A stretch of 64,000 nt of DNA from Oxytricha trifallax (lineage: Eukaryota > Ciliophora > Spirotrichea > Sporadotrichida > Oxytrichidae), in assembly GCA_000711775.1 (NCBI GenBank), contig ARYC01018444.1:53342-117341 (forward strand), in the 5' to 3' direction. Position 1 is the first letter of the stretch, and each line of letters starts with the position of its first letter. Positions 25,431 through 36,281 of this stretch are shown piece after piece. The translations under genes were made by a program, and so were the position numbers. The notes beneath the pieces were generated by a model, which was not told where the DNA came from, ran no database searches, and worked only from the letters and a program-made list of their open reading frames with translations.

Positions 25431-26878
25431 TCAAACGAATTTAATTTGCTTGTCTTTGTTATATCTCTTGAATCTGGCTGTCTATAGTGGTTCAAGCATG
25501 TCGTCTAATGATTATCTAGGATAGTGAGGAGCTCTTACTATTATCATCTCTACTAAATTTCTAATTTCTTCGCTTAAATCTTCCTACTTTATATGTTTCT
25601 AAGCTAAGCTAATTGATTATTTTTCATGCTTTGTGCCATAGTAAGACATACTTTCCATAACGCTCTCTAATATAATAGCAGCAACTGCCCATACATCCCA
25701 TTATACTGAACCATTGGTCCACTTCTCTCTGATTGGAAAGTATCCAGGGGTTCCAAGAACCTTAGCTAAGGTTATATTTTCTTACCGTAATGCTCTTTTG
25801 AAATCGATGACAACTACTTCTAAAGGGCATATGTTTAACATAACATTTTCTGGCTTCAAATCTCTATGAACATATCCAAGTTCATGCAACTCTTTGACAC
25901 CCTTTATCATATCTGATAGAATATCATTCAATCATTTGGGTATCTGTTATGATATAAATAGTCTCTAAGAGTCATTTCAAATTTCTTTAGTCTAAGTGCG
26001 ATGAAACCAAAGCCTAAAATAACCCCATCTAACTTTAGCAAATTCTTGCAGTCTCTTCTCTGTGCTTCTCTTAGAACCATATATTCGTTAGCGAATTCAT
26101 TCTGGTACTGCTCATTCTTAATTAGATAGCTGAAAGGGTAAACCTTATATGCATACTCATCAACCACAATGAGCTTTACTTTGTTAGGCACGCTTATATT
26201 CAAATAATTTTCAATGGAACTGCTAAGATCAACTGCATTCAATGCAGGAATATACATAGCTCTCTCTTAGAAACATGCTAAAAAGATATTTCCTGCAGGT
26301 TGATTCATTGTTTCAAATCGTTTCTGCTTCTTGAGCCTTTCCTGCTATTCTCTCTGAGACTCAAGAGTATTTGATTTTCTCTTTGCTGGTACTAGTTTTT
26401 GAGTATCTACATCTTAAATCAAGAACTCACTAAGGTGATGCTTTTGCATATGCCTTTTAACTTTAGCTGAGTGAGTATATGACTTCATGCATGTTGTGCA
26501 CTTATACCTGCCATCTACCTTATCGTGCTTGAAATACACCTTAGGCTTTCCAGAATGTATCTCTTTTTAATGCCTTTACAAGCTTTATTCAGTTGAGAAA
26601 AAATTCTAGCACTCTTAACATTAAAATGTTTTTATTTTTTCAACTGGTATCTGTTCTTTTTCTTCCTCAATATAATCAATTTGAGTTTAAACTCCTATCT
26701 CTGTGCTCTCCCTCTGGTTTAAAATTTCTATTATAAAAACCTATGCTTCAATCTCAAGAGCTTTCAGCTCTACCTCCCTCTCAACATAAATAATTTCAGG
26801 CTTTTAAGTTGAGCCAAAGTTAAGCTATGATTATCCTGTTCCAAGAGAGATTGCTTTTTTATTTAAGTTAGCCGCCAT
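25431..26878 (-). pseudogene. TBE B zinc-finger/kinase gene (57-kDa type), one frameshift
   Basis: Starts MAANLNKKAISLGTGQSQ. Two C2H2 fingers follow (CQECQNFFSTEQSLQRHQ and YKCTTCMKSYTHSAKVKRH), then a kinase-like domain with IVVDEYAYKVYPF, catalytic loop VHRDLKPENVMLN, DFK in place of DFG, and GTPGYFPIRE. A one-base deletion at about 25929 creates a TGA after NRYPND; otherwise it would be 482 codons, exactly the length of the intact homologue at 37730-39178. The role in TBE transposition is not known. Altered DFG makes normal catalysis doubtful (inference). Confidence 0.92.
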
Positions 26879-27444
26879 GTTTAAATTCAAATTTAAATTT
26901 CTATTATAAAGCTTTAATAGCCTCTCTAGTTATAGTTACTCTGTATAGGAGTTGGCACAGCAACAATAATGGTTGATATTGAAGAGTTAGATATCATATT
27001 TATACTTAGTTTATTACTATAATTTTTCTAATTTCATGCTTAATTTTTTTAATTTTGGTACCAACATAGATAAAATTCAGGTTGGTACTGGTACTAATTA
27101 GGTTTTGAACCATATTGGAACTTTTCCATTAAAACCTCATTAGTTTAAAACTAGGTACTAATTAAGTTTTGGTACTATTAAATTGGTACCAATTAAAATT
27201 AAACGAATTTAGTACCAGTACTAATTAAATTTAAACAAATTTAGTACTAATTTAATGGAACTAAATTGATTAAAATGGAGCTCCATCTCTGCAGTTTGTT
27301 ACAGCTTCTGCAAACTTTCTCCACGTATCTTTGCAGGGTTGACCTCCTATAAGATGCCCATATTTAATAGTAAGATTTTTAACAGTAGGATCCAGAACTC
27401 TATATATTAAAATTTGAAATTCAATAACAAGAGAAGGAACAAGG

Positions 27445-28233
27445 ATGGAATCTATAAGTACTGCAATGAAGAGGGTTGAAGCTTAAGAAATGATCTCAAG
27501 ATTTAGAAGCAAGGAAGATCTCTATCGATACCTCACTTAGCATGGTAAGCATGTGACATATACTTAATCATATACTATAGTGGGTTTATTCCTTCCAACG
27601 ATGGAAGGTACCAAAATTTCATTCTTGAAAGCAATACTTTGTGAGGAGAAGAAAGCTTTTAAAAATAAAGAGATTAAACTAATAGAAATTCCGAACTACC
27701 CTGAGATTTCAGTCACTAATCTTTATGAGGATGCCATGTAAGATGAGGAAGTGGTAGTTTACCTTCCTACCAAGAAACAACTCTCTAATAAACTCCCAGA
27801 GAGGAACTTCTTCTTTGGTGTTCTTGGTACAATAAAAGAGGATTATCTCAGAGAAATTATTGAAGAAGCACATAAGAAACGATATTCTATTTCTCCTGAA
27901 GACTAGAAAGCAAGGCATTCTAATAAGCTCAGCTTGGCTAGAGGAACTTAAGAAGCATCCTTATCTTTCAAGTAAGCTTTGACATATAACTTTGTAGGAA
28001 AATCAGGCACTGGTATATATCTTATGAAAGAGCATGCTAAGGTTCATAGAGAGAGAAAGTCACAAAAAATTCATGAAGTGAGCAAGAGACTTTATAAAGA
28101 TGTTTAAAAGCCAGATGAAATGAACATAGATGCAGGAGCTGGCACAAAGAGAAGAAATATGGGCCCAAGCAAGCCATAAGAAGAGGAGAAGAAAGAGAAG
28201 CCAAACCCATTCATGGGCCAGTTTAATATGTGA
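27445..28233 (+). CDS. TBE B middle ORF protein, intact
   Basis: 262 codons in the ciliate code, start MESISTAMKRVEAQEMISRF, ending MGQFNM then TGA. Features: EDLYRYLTQHGK near residue 30, GLFLPTMEGTKISFLKA near 55-70, IPNYPEISVTNLYEDAM near 90, a Lys/Arg-rich C-terminal half with IDAGAGTKRRN and an acidic/basic PQEEEKEKP tail. Homologous ORFs occur in TBE A, C and D and, more distantly, at 8094. No recognised enzymatic motif. It ends 6 bp before the transposase stop on the other strand, so the two converge tightly. It corresponds in position to the ORF known as the TBE 22-kDa gene, though this frame is longer. Confidence 0.9.
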
Positions 28234-28239
28234 ATATAT

Positions 28240-29299
28240 TCATTCGTTTAAATCTAAAACTTATTTATAAACATTCATTCTTCCCTCTCTCGCACAAATT
28301 GTTGTCTTATCACGCTCACTCTCTTACAGCTGCTTTGAATCAAGTCTACTGTATCGATGGGCAAGTCATGCATAAGATGATACAGCAGAAGCTTCTTGTA
28401 GTGAGTCTTTATTTAACTCCTGTAGAATTCTATTCCATTAATTAAGGGCTGTAAGGAACGTTGTATACAGGAGTTATGTTTAACTCTTCATAAGCTTTCT
28501 TAGACTCCTTAGTCTTATGAACTGATAGGTTATCAACAAACAGGATGATCTCTTGGTTGCTATACTTCTCTCTGAGCTATGTAGGAACTCTATATACTAC
28601 TCTCGCTTAATAGAGCGAGGGTGAATCACATAACTCTCTAAGCCTGAATCTTCACTTATACCAGCTAAAATTGCATGAGTGACTACCTTTACTTTTTAGT
28701 CATAAACTTCTATGTTATCATCTTCTTGTACCATGACTTATTAATAAAAGTGTTGAACGTAAACACAGCTTCATCTGCATGTATGAACTTGATGTTATTA
28801 TCAATAGCTCTCTGCATTTAATCATATATATAGTTTAAATTAGTACTATAAAATGGCACTGTAAAATCAATCACTCTCTTAACTCTGCTGACAGTCTTGA
28901 AAGTAATACCGTTTCGTCTATAAATATTGGCTATAGTCTAAGGAGAGATACGCATGTCTGGAAACTTGCGATGAAACATGACAGCTCGTTAGTCAAGAGG
29001 AAAGTGAGCCCAATACTTTAATGTCTTAGAGTCACAGAGATAGTCAATATGGACCTGTGAGAACTATTATTTCTTGCAGGATGTTTTCAAGAGCCTGAGT
29101 TATAATGTTAAACAGCTAACAAGCAATGATACCTAACAGTTGGGGCACTCTTGTGTAGGAGTCTTGCTATGGCTGTATAATTCAACACTGGTTTGACTTA
29201 GTCTATATTAAAACTTGTACCATACCGAAGCTTAAGCAGTAAATCTAAATATTACTCATCATAAATAGACCCTAGATTTCGCTAATTTCTATTTCTCAT
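28240..29299 (-). pseudogene. TBE B transposase (42-kDa type), several one-base deletions
   Basis: Starts MRNRNQRNLGSIYDEQYLD. A 59-nt intron-like segment at 29055-29113 (GTTTAA...CACAG) restores the frame from CLLA to VHIDYLCDSK. Catalytic regions: FIHADEAVFTFNTF, ILFVDNLSVHKTKESK and NGIEFYRSQIKTHYKK. At least four single-base deletions (after SWYKK, after EFLH, before NGIE, after KRVS) break the frame. All are losses relative to copies A or D, which may be real decay or assembly error. Confidence 0.88.
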
Positions 29300-29319
29300 T
29301 TTGAAAATTGGCCTAATTT

Positions 29320-29401
29320 CTCTACTAACCCCAATAAGACCCCAACTATACCCTACAAATCAAAGCACTTATAAACCTCACTAAGGGGTTTTGGGGTTTT
29401 G
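29320..29401 (-). repeat. TBE B right terminal inverted repeat
   Basis: Reverse complement of 25293-25374, ending GGGGTTTTGGGGTTTTG just before the AGT duplication. Confidence 0.95.
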
Positions 29402-29899
29402 AGTGGGGTGTATGGACAAATTGCTGCTATTATCTTACAGTGCGAAATGGAAAGTATGTCATACTTTGGAACAAAACACGAGAAATAATAAGTAAATCTG
29501 GCTGCTTAAGATATAAAATAAGAAGAAATCTGCGATAAAATTAAGAAGATAGTTAAGAATGTCATAGTAAAAGCTCCAGCATATCCAAGATAATCATTAG
29601 ATGACGTTCTAGAACAACTAAAGATAGCTAGATTAAAGAGGTATCACAAAGACAAGCAGATAAAATTTGTTTGAATTAAGCACACTAATAATCATTAAAT
29701 ATTCATTAAAATCATATTAAACCTGCCTTTTGTCTACTAACCCCAATAAGACCACAACCATAACCTACAAATCAAATCACTAAAACATCTAATTAAAGGG
29801 TTTTGGAGTTTTGATTTCCTCCAAGGCTATTATTAATTGACAAAACTATATCCTAAAAATTGTTGAACTTTTCTAAGTTAACAATTGAGATTCTTCGGC

Positions 29900-30346
29900 T
29901 CATCTTCGCTTTAATTTTGAGTTAGACATACTGCTTGATTTTTTGTTTATTTGCAAATCTTTAATCATATAAAAATCTAAATAGTGTTACATCATGATGT
30001 CCTCGGTATAATGCAAAGGCAGTACTAGATATTGAGATTATTGGCTCTTGAACTTATCAATTTAGGCAATTTTCTTTTGTATCTCATGCTACTCTTCTTT
30101 ATAGCTGAGTATCCAGTATATAATAAAACTATCGAAAACTAGGGTATCCGTTGTAGTTATTTGATGCCTAATTATATAGTGGTCAAAATTTCTGAATAAT
30201 CTTGAGTGAAATCCACATTAGGGATTTAATATATGATATACACATGAAATATCTTTGAACTTTTTTTATTTCTATGCCTAACTGATCTCTGCGAATTAAG
30301 TCTCTTGTATACCTGTTGCTTTTTGTATAAAATTAACTTTAATCAT
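29900..30346 (-). CDS. Unknown 148-residue protein, intact
   Basis: Open from MIKVNFIQKATGIQET to a TGA after SNSKLKRR in the ciliate code, 149 codons without interruption. Contains CVYHILNPQCGFHSRLF, the mainly hydrophobic segment TLVFDSFIIYWILSYKEE (possible membrane or buried helix), a Gln/Lys-rich linker and a basic C-terminus. I do not recognise the family. It ends 84 bp from the right target repeat of TBE A, on the other strand from the gene at 21181. Composition and length argue for a real gene or a macronuclear-destined segment. Confidence 0.6.
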
Positions 30347-30840
30347 TGTTTAAAGGAATTTTAATTTAAACTTGATTATTTATAACAATACATTCATGCA
30401 TTCTGAAACTGTGAAATTCTTCCAGCTTATTCTATTTTTCATTTGAATTCTTACAAATCTTATTATAAAATTGATTAAAATTTGAGAGTATAGAATTGAT
30501 AAAAAATTTGTTTTCTTGATATGTATAATGTACGGGGGCCGGGTTTATTTTACTCGACATGAAGATCTCTGAATAGCAAAATCACCATCATTTAAATTTT
30601 CGAAAGTGATGTTGTATGAGATGTCCCTGATTTGTTACATTTTTATTGATAGATAATTTGAGGGTGGCAGATCTAAAATTGATCTTGAATTTAAATTGAA
30701 AAGAAATGGATTGTAAGCAGCTTGGTAGGATGAAGTTTATAAATCAATACGAGTGAAATGGGGGATTATTAATGCTTTTTGAATTTAATCTTGGAAAAAA
30801 TTTCAATTTTTCTCTTGTCTTTATTTTATATATGATAACC
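30347..30840. other. Spacer with possible short coding segment
   Basis: A plus-strand frame at about 30660-30780 (EGGRSKIDLEFKLKRNG, ending in TGA) looks protein-like and may join an upstream piece across a GTATGA...GATAG intron. It is too short to identify. Confidence 0.2.
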
Positions 30841-31487
30841 AATTTTGAGTAATAACCCCCTAGAGGGCAGCTAAAAAATTTTTCTCAATTTTATAGAATG
30901 TTTAAAATTGTTTAAATCATCAAAGTAACATGTTATAACGTATTTATTAGGTCCAAATGACCCTTCCAAGGACTCTTTTGTACCCAGATCTTTTTAAAAT
31001 TTAACATTAACATCATATAAAACAATAATAATTTGGTAATGTAAAACTAAATTTTTACATTTTAAGTATAATAAATTTGTAATTTCTCTTATTTATTAAC
31101 TGATGTAATTATATAATGTAATTTTATATTATGATTTATAATACAATCATTGAGGCATTATGATCATTTTGGTAACATAAATTTAAAGCTCTTTATGGTA
31201 TATTAAAAGTAAATCATTAACATCAGTTAATAAAAAGAGAAATTACAAATATTTATCCCTCAAATAGTGAAAAATTTAATTTTACTTATTAAAAATTATA
31301 TTATTTTTATAATATTAAAGTGAAATTTTACTAAGATCTGGGTGGCAATAGAGTTCTTTGAAAGGTCATTTAGACCTAATAAATACGTTATAACATGTTA
31401 CTTTGATGTTTTAATCAATTTCAAAACATTTTATTAAATCGAGAAAAATTTTATAGCGGCCCTCTAGGAGGTCATTACTCAAAATTT
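30841..31487. mobile_element. MITE with long inverted repeats, family M2 copy b
   Basis: 647 bp. Outer arms start AATTTTGAGTAATAACC and end with its reverse complement, and contain CCTAGAGGGC, AAATTTTTCTC, GTAACATGTTATAACG and CCCAGATCTT in both arms. It shares the arm layout and several motifs with 19331-19956. No ORF. Confidence 0.75.
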
Positions 31488-32519
31488 TAACACTTTTTAG
31501 TCTTTAAATCAATTAGGAAGAACAGTTATAAGTATCTTGTCAATAATATTAAAATTTAAATATTATGTAATATGCAAATATATAAATTAAAAATTTAGTT
31601 ATCACTAATATCTGACACATTATTGCACAATAATTTATATATTTGGGCAATCAATTAATTTTTCAAAATAAGTTAATATATTATTCAATTTTTTAAAAAA
31701 CCCATTGTTATTTTAATCGTCATGAATTAAAAATAATTTAGATTTTATCTATCATCAGCAAATAATATAAAAAATTACTATTATTTAAAGTTATCTCATT
31801 CTAAAAAGTATGTACAATAATTTTAAATCAATAATCTAAGCATTACTATTTTATTTATAAATTGAGTATATTTGGAGTTCGATAACCGTAATTTTTATTA
31901 TTAATTAATTAATTTGAATGTTAATAAATTTCTAAATATTTTTATTACTTGATTTATCAGTATTGCTCTCATGTTAAGCATTACCCACAGCACTATTAGA
32001 TTTTCAAATCGAGCATTGCTACTTTCATTCTAAGATTTAATCACTTTTATACTGTCCTTGCAATTAAACTTCAATCGCTTACTTGCTCTATCATATCCCA
32101 AGAAATTAATAGTGTTATATTTAATAGCATATTAGAATTATTCCTGAAAATTCTTAGATTGTGATGTGGTTTATTAGGGGAAGGAATTTTTGATATTCAC
32201 GGAGAGATTATTGTTATCTTTCATTGAAACTAAGCTTTTAATAATAATCATAAATATAATTAGTGGGCAATTTCTGTGAGAGTTTTAAATAGTGATTAAA
32301 TTTATAAGTTATAATTTGAATTAAAAAAATTTAGTAAAAAGCTCTTAATCTTAAAACTTCAGCTAACTTGAAGATATGAATCAAAATAATAAACTATCGT
32401 AAGTCATAATATAGAGTCAGAAAAATTCATTGTATTATATAATCAAAAATTTGTTTTTGATTACGAATTATTTTAATTTAAACTTGTGTATATAATTAGT
32501 AATCTCAAATTAAAAATTT
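31488..32519. other. AT-rich stretch
   Basis: About 1 kb with no recognised coding, RNA or repeat feature. Confidence 0.45.
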
Positions 32520-33165
32520 ATCAATTCACTGTTTAATACTAAAATCAAACCATCAATTTCAGTCGTGACGTAGACATATCTGAAATGAGTTGACGTGGCG
32601 AGTCGTGAACTAGAAAAACTCCAAAAAACCACCTCGCCCCCCATTCCACTTATACCTGTACCGAGATGCAAACGAGACAAGAGCCTAGCTATTGACTAGG
32701 AGTATCTCCCGCAGAGCTCGCAGAGATCTGCTTTCTATAAACAATTAAAGGGGAGTCTGGAGAAAACTCTTACCTGGTTCCACCGCTGCTGAGATAGTAG
32801 TCTCTGTCCTTTTGCTGTGGTAGCCTCATTAACCCGACCTGGTGTGGGAGGAAAATCATTATCGTTGGCTTCTATGGTTCTCATCGTCTCACTTTTGAAG
32901 GTTGAGTACCACCTTCATCCTGCTCCCTATTACCTAGGAAGCTGAACTCACGCCAGGAAGCTCATCTAATGCAGGGAAATCCTTAGCGGGCAGACAACTC
33001 GAGGAGTATAGGATCTTACACATTGAACCACACCGATTTGCCCCTAATGCGATGAACCCAGCAATCCCCTGCCTACTCTCAGCATGCCTTAGTGTAGTAG
33101 AAAGCTCTATTAGAATTCTCCAGTCTCGGGCCCCTGTGGTCACCCTATACTTATAACTTTCTAAT
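32520..33165 (-). repeat. GC-rich dispersed repeat R, copy 2 (inverted)
   Basis: Reverse-complement copy of 15345-15940, most similar to it along the whole length, with an extra 5' part containing TTCTAATAGAGCTTTCTACT that copy 3 also has. A 69-codon standard-code ORF inside it is not conserved in the other copies, so I do not treat it as a gene. It faces copy 3 head to head, 490 bp apart. Confidence 0.8.
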
Positions 33166-33654
33166 TTATAATTTAAACTTAAATATTTAATATTAACTTA
33201 AATTTTATTCTTTTATTCTTCTAAAAAATAAAGAATTCATAAATTAGAGAATAGCATCATATTATAAGCTTTATACACAGGATTATAATAAATATTATAA
33301 CTGCCATAAAAGTATAAATGTTACTATTAATTTATCATCATCACGAAATAATCTTATAAAAACCTTTGCATAATATATAAAAAAAAATTTATGAAATTTT
33401 TATATTTAAAGTTATTGATATTAAAAACCAAATAATAATGCTATTTTTAACAAATAAATTAAAATTCATTTTTTTCTTTTAAAAATAACATTAAAAGTGT
33501 ATAATATATTTTTATGAGAATTTGTATCTTGTTTTATGATTTAATAATTTTAATCAATAAAAACACTCCAATCTTAGAATGGCAACCAGCAACATCAAAT
33601 CTCAGTTAAAATAAATAATAAATTAGTTGTTTCTTATGAATTATTAAGTAACAT
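33166..33654. other. AT-rich spacer between inverted R copies
   Basis: No recognised feature. It would form the loop if the flanking R copies paired. Confidence 0.4.
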
Positions 33655-34400
33655 TGATTATTAAATTAGAAAGTTAATTGCTAGGTGGTACTAACCACTT
33701 AGGATTTTCTAATAGAGCTTTCTACTACACTAAGGCCTACCGAGGGCAGGTAGGGGGTTGCTGGGCGCAACGCATGAGGGACCAGTCGGCGGGGTTCAAT
33801 CTGTCAGCGTACACTCTTCGAGTGAGCTGGATCCTAAGATTTCCCTGCATTAGATGAGTCTACTGGCTTGAGTTCAGTTTCCTAGGTAATAGGGAGCAGG
33901 ATGAAGGTACGCTCTGCCTTCAAAAGTGAGAAGACGGAAACCATTGAAGCCAACTATAAGGATTTTTCTCCCACACCGGGTTAGGATGCTGAAGCTACCA
34001 CAGCGAAAGGATAGGGATTAAGTTTCCCAGCGAGGAAACTGGATCACCAAAAGCAAAGTATGAATATCTGATTATATAAAAACTGTCTGGCTTAAGACCC
34101 AGTACTAATTCCGTACAGCTTTAAATAATAATAATAATAATGTTTCCCAGCAGCGGTGGGACCGGAAAGCGTTTTTTTCCAGCTTCTGTCACTTGGAGGG
34201 ATCCTACGAGCTCTCTCTTCGGGCACAAACCGGGTGACATCTTGATTTTAGGAGAAGACTAGGTGATAACGAGTTTGGTTTTTTCGGAGTTTTCTACTTC
34301 ATGATTGCTACGTCACGGAAGTTTGCCACTTCAACTCACTCAGATACGTCTACGTCACGACTAAGATTGATGGTTTGATTTTAGTATTAAACAGTGATAT
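33655..34400 (+). repeat. GC-rich dispersed repeat R, copy 3
   Basis: Same family as 15345-15940 but more diverged in the middle and interrupted by a 110-bp SINE-like insert (34032-34141). It shares the 5' segment TTCTAATAGAGCTTTCTACT with copy 2 and the tail GATACGTCTACGTCACGACT with all copies. The start stem is CCTACC...GGTAGG where copy 1 has CCTGC...GCAGG. Confidence 0.8.
34022..34151 (+). mobile_element. SINE-like insertion with (AAT)n tail and 10-bp target duplication
   Basis: The repeat GTTTCCCAGC flanks the insert (34022-34031 and 34142-34151). The insert contains GGATCACC, AAAGTATGAATATCTGATTA, CTGGCTTAAGACCCAG (palindromic core) and CCGTACAGC, and ends in TTTAAATAATAATAATAATAAT. 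The same body and tail occur at 60138-60256 with a different, 16-bp flanking repeat. A simple-repeat 3' tail plus variable-length target duplications is the signature of retroposition. Confidence 0.82.
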
Positions 34401-35012
34401 GTTAAGTTTATTTGATTTTAATCATTAAACACATTAAGTAACATACTTTTAGATGAGTGATGAGTCTAAAAAATCTCAAATCATAAAGAAAAACTTAAAA
34501 GTCGATGTCTGGAATTGTAACTGACAGACTTTAAATCTCAAAATCATTGATAATTAGCAAGCAATTCATATAATAAATCTGGAAAGATGTTTAAGCACAT
34601 CAAAACAACATCATAAAGCTAGTTAACTAATGGTAAGCGCCAAAATGTAACAGTTTAAAAATATGAATTTCAATTTTCTGTCTATTGTATTTGATTTGTA
34701 AAATACAGTAACTTGTAGTTGAGTTATTTAAATATAACTATTGAAGGTAAGAGAGTTAGTTCAATTTTAAACTTGAATAAATTAAGAAGTATTAATTACC
34801 TTTCTTAAATTTTCCCCTTTAACCCCTCCTATAACCTATCTTTTTTATAATTAATATGAATTTAACGATTTAAAAATCTCCCTTCAAAATTAGCTAACTA
34901 AATTACAAAATAAAATATAAAAGTCTAACGAAAAGAATTATGATCAATATATTCAAACCTAGCAGAAGTTATAAAATAAATGTTATAGCAAAAACACTTT
35001 ATAAAAAGAAAC
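34401..35012. other. AT-rich spacer
   Basis: No recognised feature in about 600 bp. Confidence 0.4.
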
Positions 35013-35507
35013 ATGAGATAAGTTGATGATTTAAGGAAAGAAACTCATTTTATAATTATGATATAATTCTAGATTGTTTCCATTTTAAGGTATTATTTTT
35101 CATTAATTCAGAGAGATTGAGTAAAAAGTTCAATTCACTCAGAAAAGGCAATAAGAAAAGAGAGTAAAGAACTCTACCTGGAATACAAGAAACAAGAAGA
35201 ACTTTTAATGTAACATACATAATTATTTCATATTTTTATCATTTTATAAATATAAGACAACAATTTAATTTAACTTTTTAGTCTCAAAGAAATTGAAATG
35301 AATTAGAGACTTTCAGGGACAAATCAAATTCTAATGATTCTGACAGACAAAATTCTTTTAGATCCTTATTATTTTAAGAGCAAAAATTAAATAATTTGTA
35401 AGAAAGAGTGTGTAAAGAATCATTATAGAAAATTTAAAAGTGGATTCAAATAGCTACGAGAGAGTATAGAAGTTTTTTATAGATATAAATTTGTTATTAA
35501 AAGTTGA
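35013..35507 (+). CDS. Possible unknown protein with short introns
   Basis: From about 35130 a ciliate-code frame reads EKAIRKESKELYLEYKKQEE, crosses a plausible 72-nt intron (GTAACATAC...TTTTTAG) and continues EIEMNQRLSGTNQILMIL to a TGA after RYKFVIKS. Upstream, MRQVDDLRKETH at 35013 is a candidate start but needs another intron or IES to connect; a 22-nt GTAAAAAG...CTCAG segment would do it. Charged and helix-rich; family unknown. Confidence 0.4.
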
Positions 35508-35948
35508 AAAATGAAGAGATTTTGAGAATATTCAATTTTTAATGTTATAAGTTCATTAAGTTATTTTTATCAATTAAAACTTAAAAAATTATACAACTTT
35601 AAAATGGATAAAAAAATACCTCTACAAATTGTAAAATAAATTAAAATTAAAGATCTTTTTTTTATGAGACAAAATATGTTAATAAAAAATGCAAGCTAAA
35701 ATAAAGGAAAGTATTAAATCTAATTAATGAATACTTTATCATGAAAATTTTTAATTTTTTAGCATAGATGCCATACTTTTGAAATAATGCAATCATCGAA
35801 TTACATAAATACGATCAGTAAAAGTGAAGACTATTGAAAAAAATTTAAAACAGAAAAATGTCACTCAAACTTATATTTTAAAATAAAATGCCATTACTTA
35901 TATTTAAATATATGAGTAAAGGCTATTATTTATGGATAAATGCAATAA

Positions 35949-36281
35949 TCAAAACTTTAATTAAAAAACTTCTATTCTCATTTTTTACATAAGTTTATTA
36001 TAATTAAAACTTTTATCACTCGAATCTTCAACTTTCTTTCTCTGCATATTTCTTACAATTCTGTTGGCCTCCTCTAAATATTCCTTCTGAATAGTTTCCT
36101 AACCAGAGTTTATCTACTAATCGTTTAAACTGCTATTATTGGTTTAATTTGCAAAATTGAATTACTAAATCACTTCTTTCTTTCTTTATTTTTCTTATTA
36201 TCTCTGAAGTATATCTGAAATTGACCCTCCTTTCTCATTATCACTAGATTGCATACAAGGTTGAATAGTGTTCAATGACAT
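35949..36281 (-). CDS. Unknown 110-residue Gln/Lys-rich protein, intact
   Basis: Uninterrupted from MSLNTIQPCMQSSDNEKGG to a TGA after EVFQLKF, 111 codons in the ciliate code. The middle (ILQRQQEKQRKKEVIQQF and EYLEEANRIVRNMQRKK) is highly charged and likely helical or coiled-coil. No family recognised. Many TAA/TAG Gln codons make it invisible under the standard code. Confidence 0.55.

Larger units (their letters stand above)
25293..29401 (-). mobile_element. TBE transposon copy B, nested in copy A
   Basis: 4109 bp with perfect ends CAAAACCCCAAAACCCC and GGGGTTTTGGGGTTTTG and ~82-bp terminal inverted repeats that look identical. Flanked by AGT at 25290-25292 and 29402-29404, again ANT. Compared with A it is reversed: kinase (-), middle ORF (+), transposase (-). 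Clean ends indicate a younger copy than A. The middle ORF is intact; the other two have single-base deletions. Confidence 0.96.
24187..29674 (+). pseudogene. TBE A zinc-finger/kinase gene, split by TBE B
   Basis: Begins MAASLNRKAIFLGAGQSQ and continues with C2H2-type and kinase-like parts to 25292. The frame then resumes at 29405 and ends in TGA at 29672. Across the junction, with the AGT duplication counted once, the codons read NGSVQ then WGVWTIAAI, matching NGSVQWDVWAVAAI in copy B, so the insertion is exact. The joined length is about 73 nt short of the intact 1449-nt ORF and there are shifts and TGAs, so A's gene had probably decayed independently of the insertion. Confidence 0.85.
21676..29813 (+). 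mobile_element. TBE transposon copy A (contains nested copy B)
   Basis: Starts with a degenerate C4A4 end (CAAAACACCAAACCCC) and ends at 29813 with its inverted counterpart (GGGTTTTGGAGTTTTG). It is flanked by the direct repeat ATT (21673-21675 and 29814-29816), the ANT target rule known for TBE elements. Removing copy B and one AGT leaves 4026 bp, the normal TBE size. It carries transposase (+), middle ORF (-) and zinc-finger/kinase (+), all broken, so A is an old copy. Confidence 0.93.

Noticed and set aside
32934-33143. 69-residue standard-code ORF in repeat R copy 2
   Set aside because: Not open in the other R copies; a by-product of GC-rich sequence.
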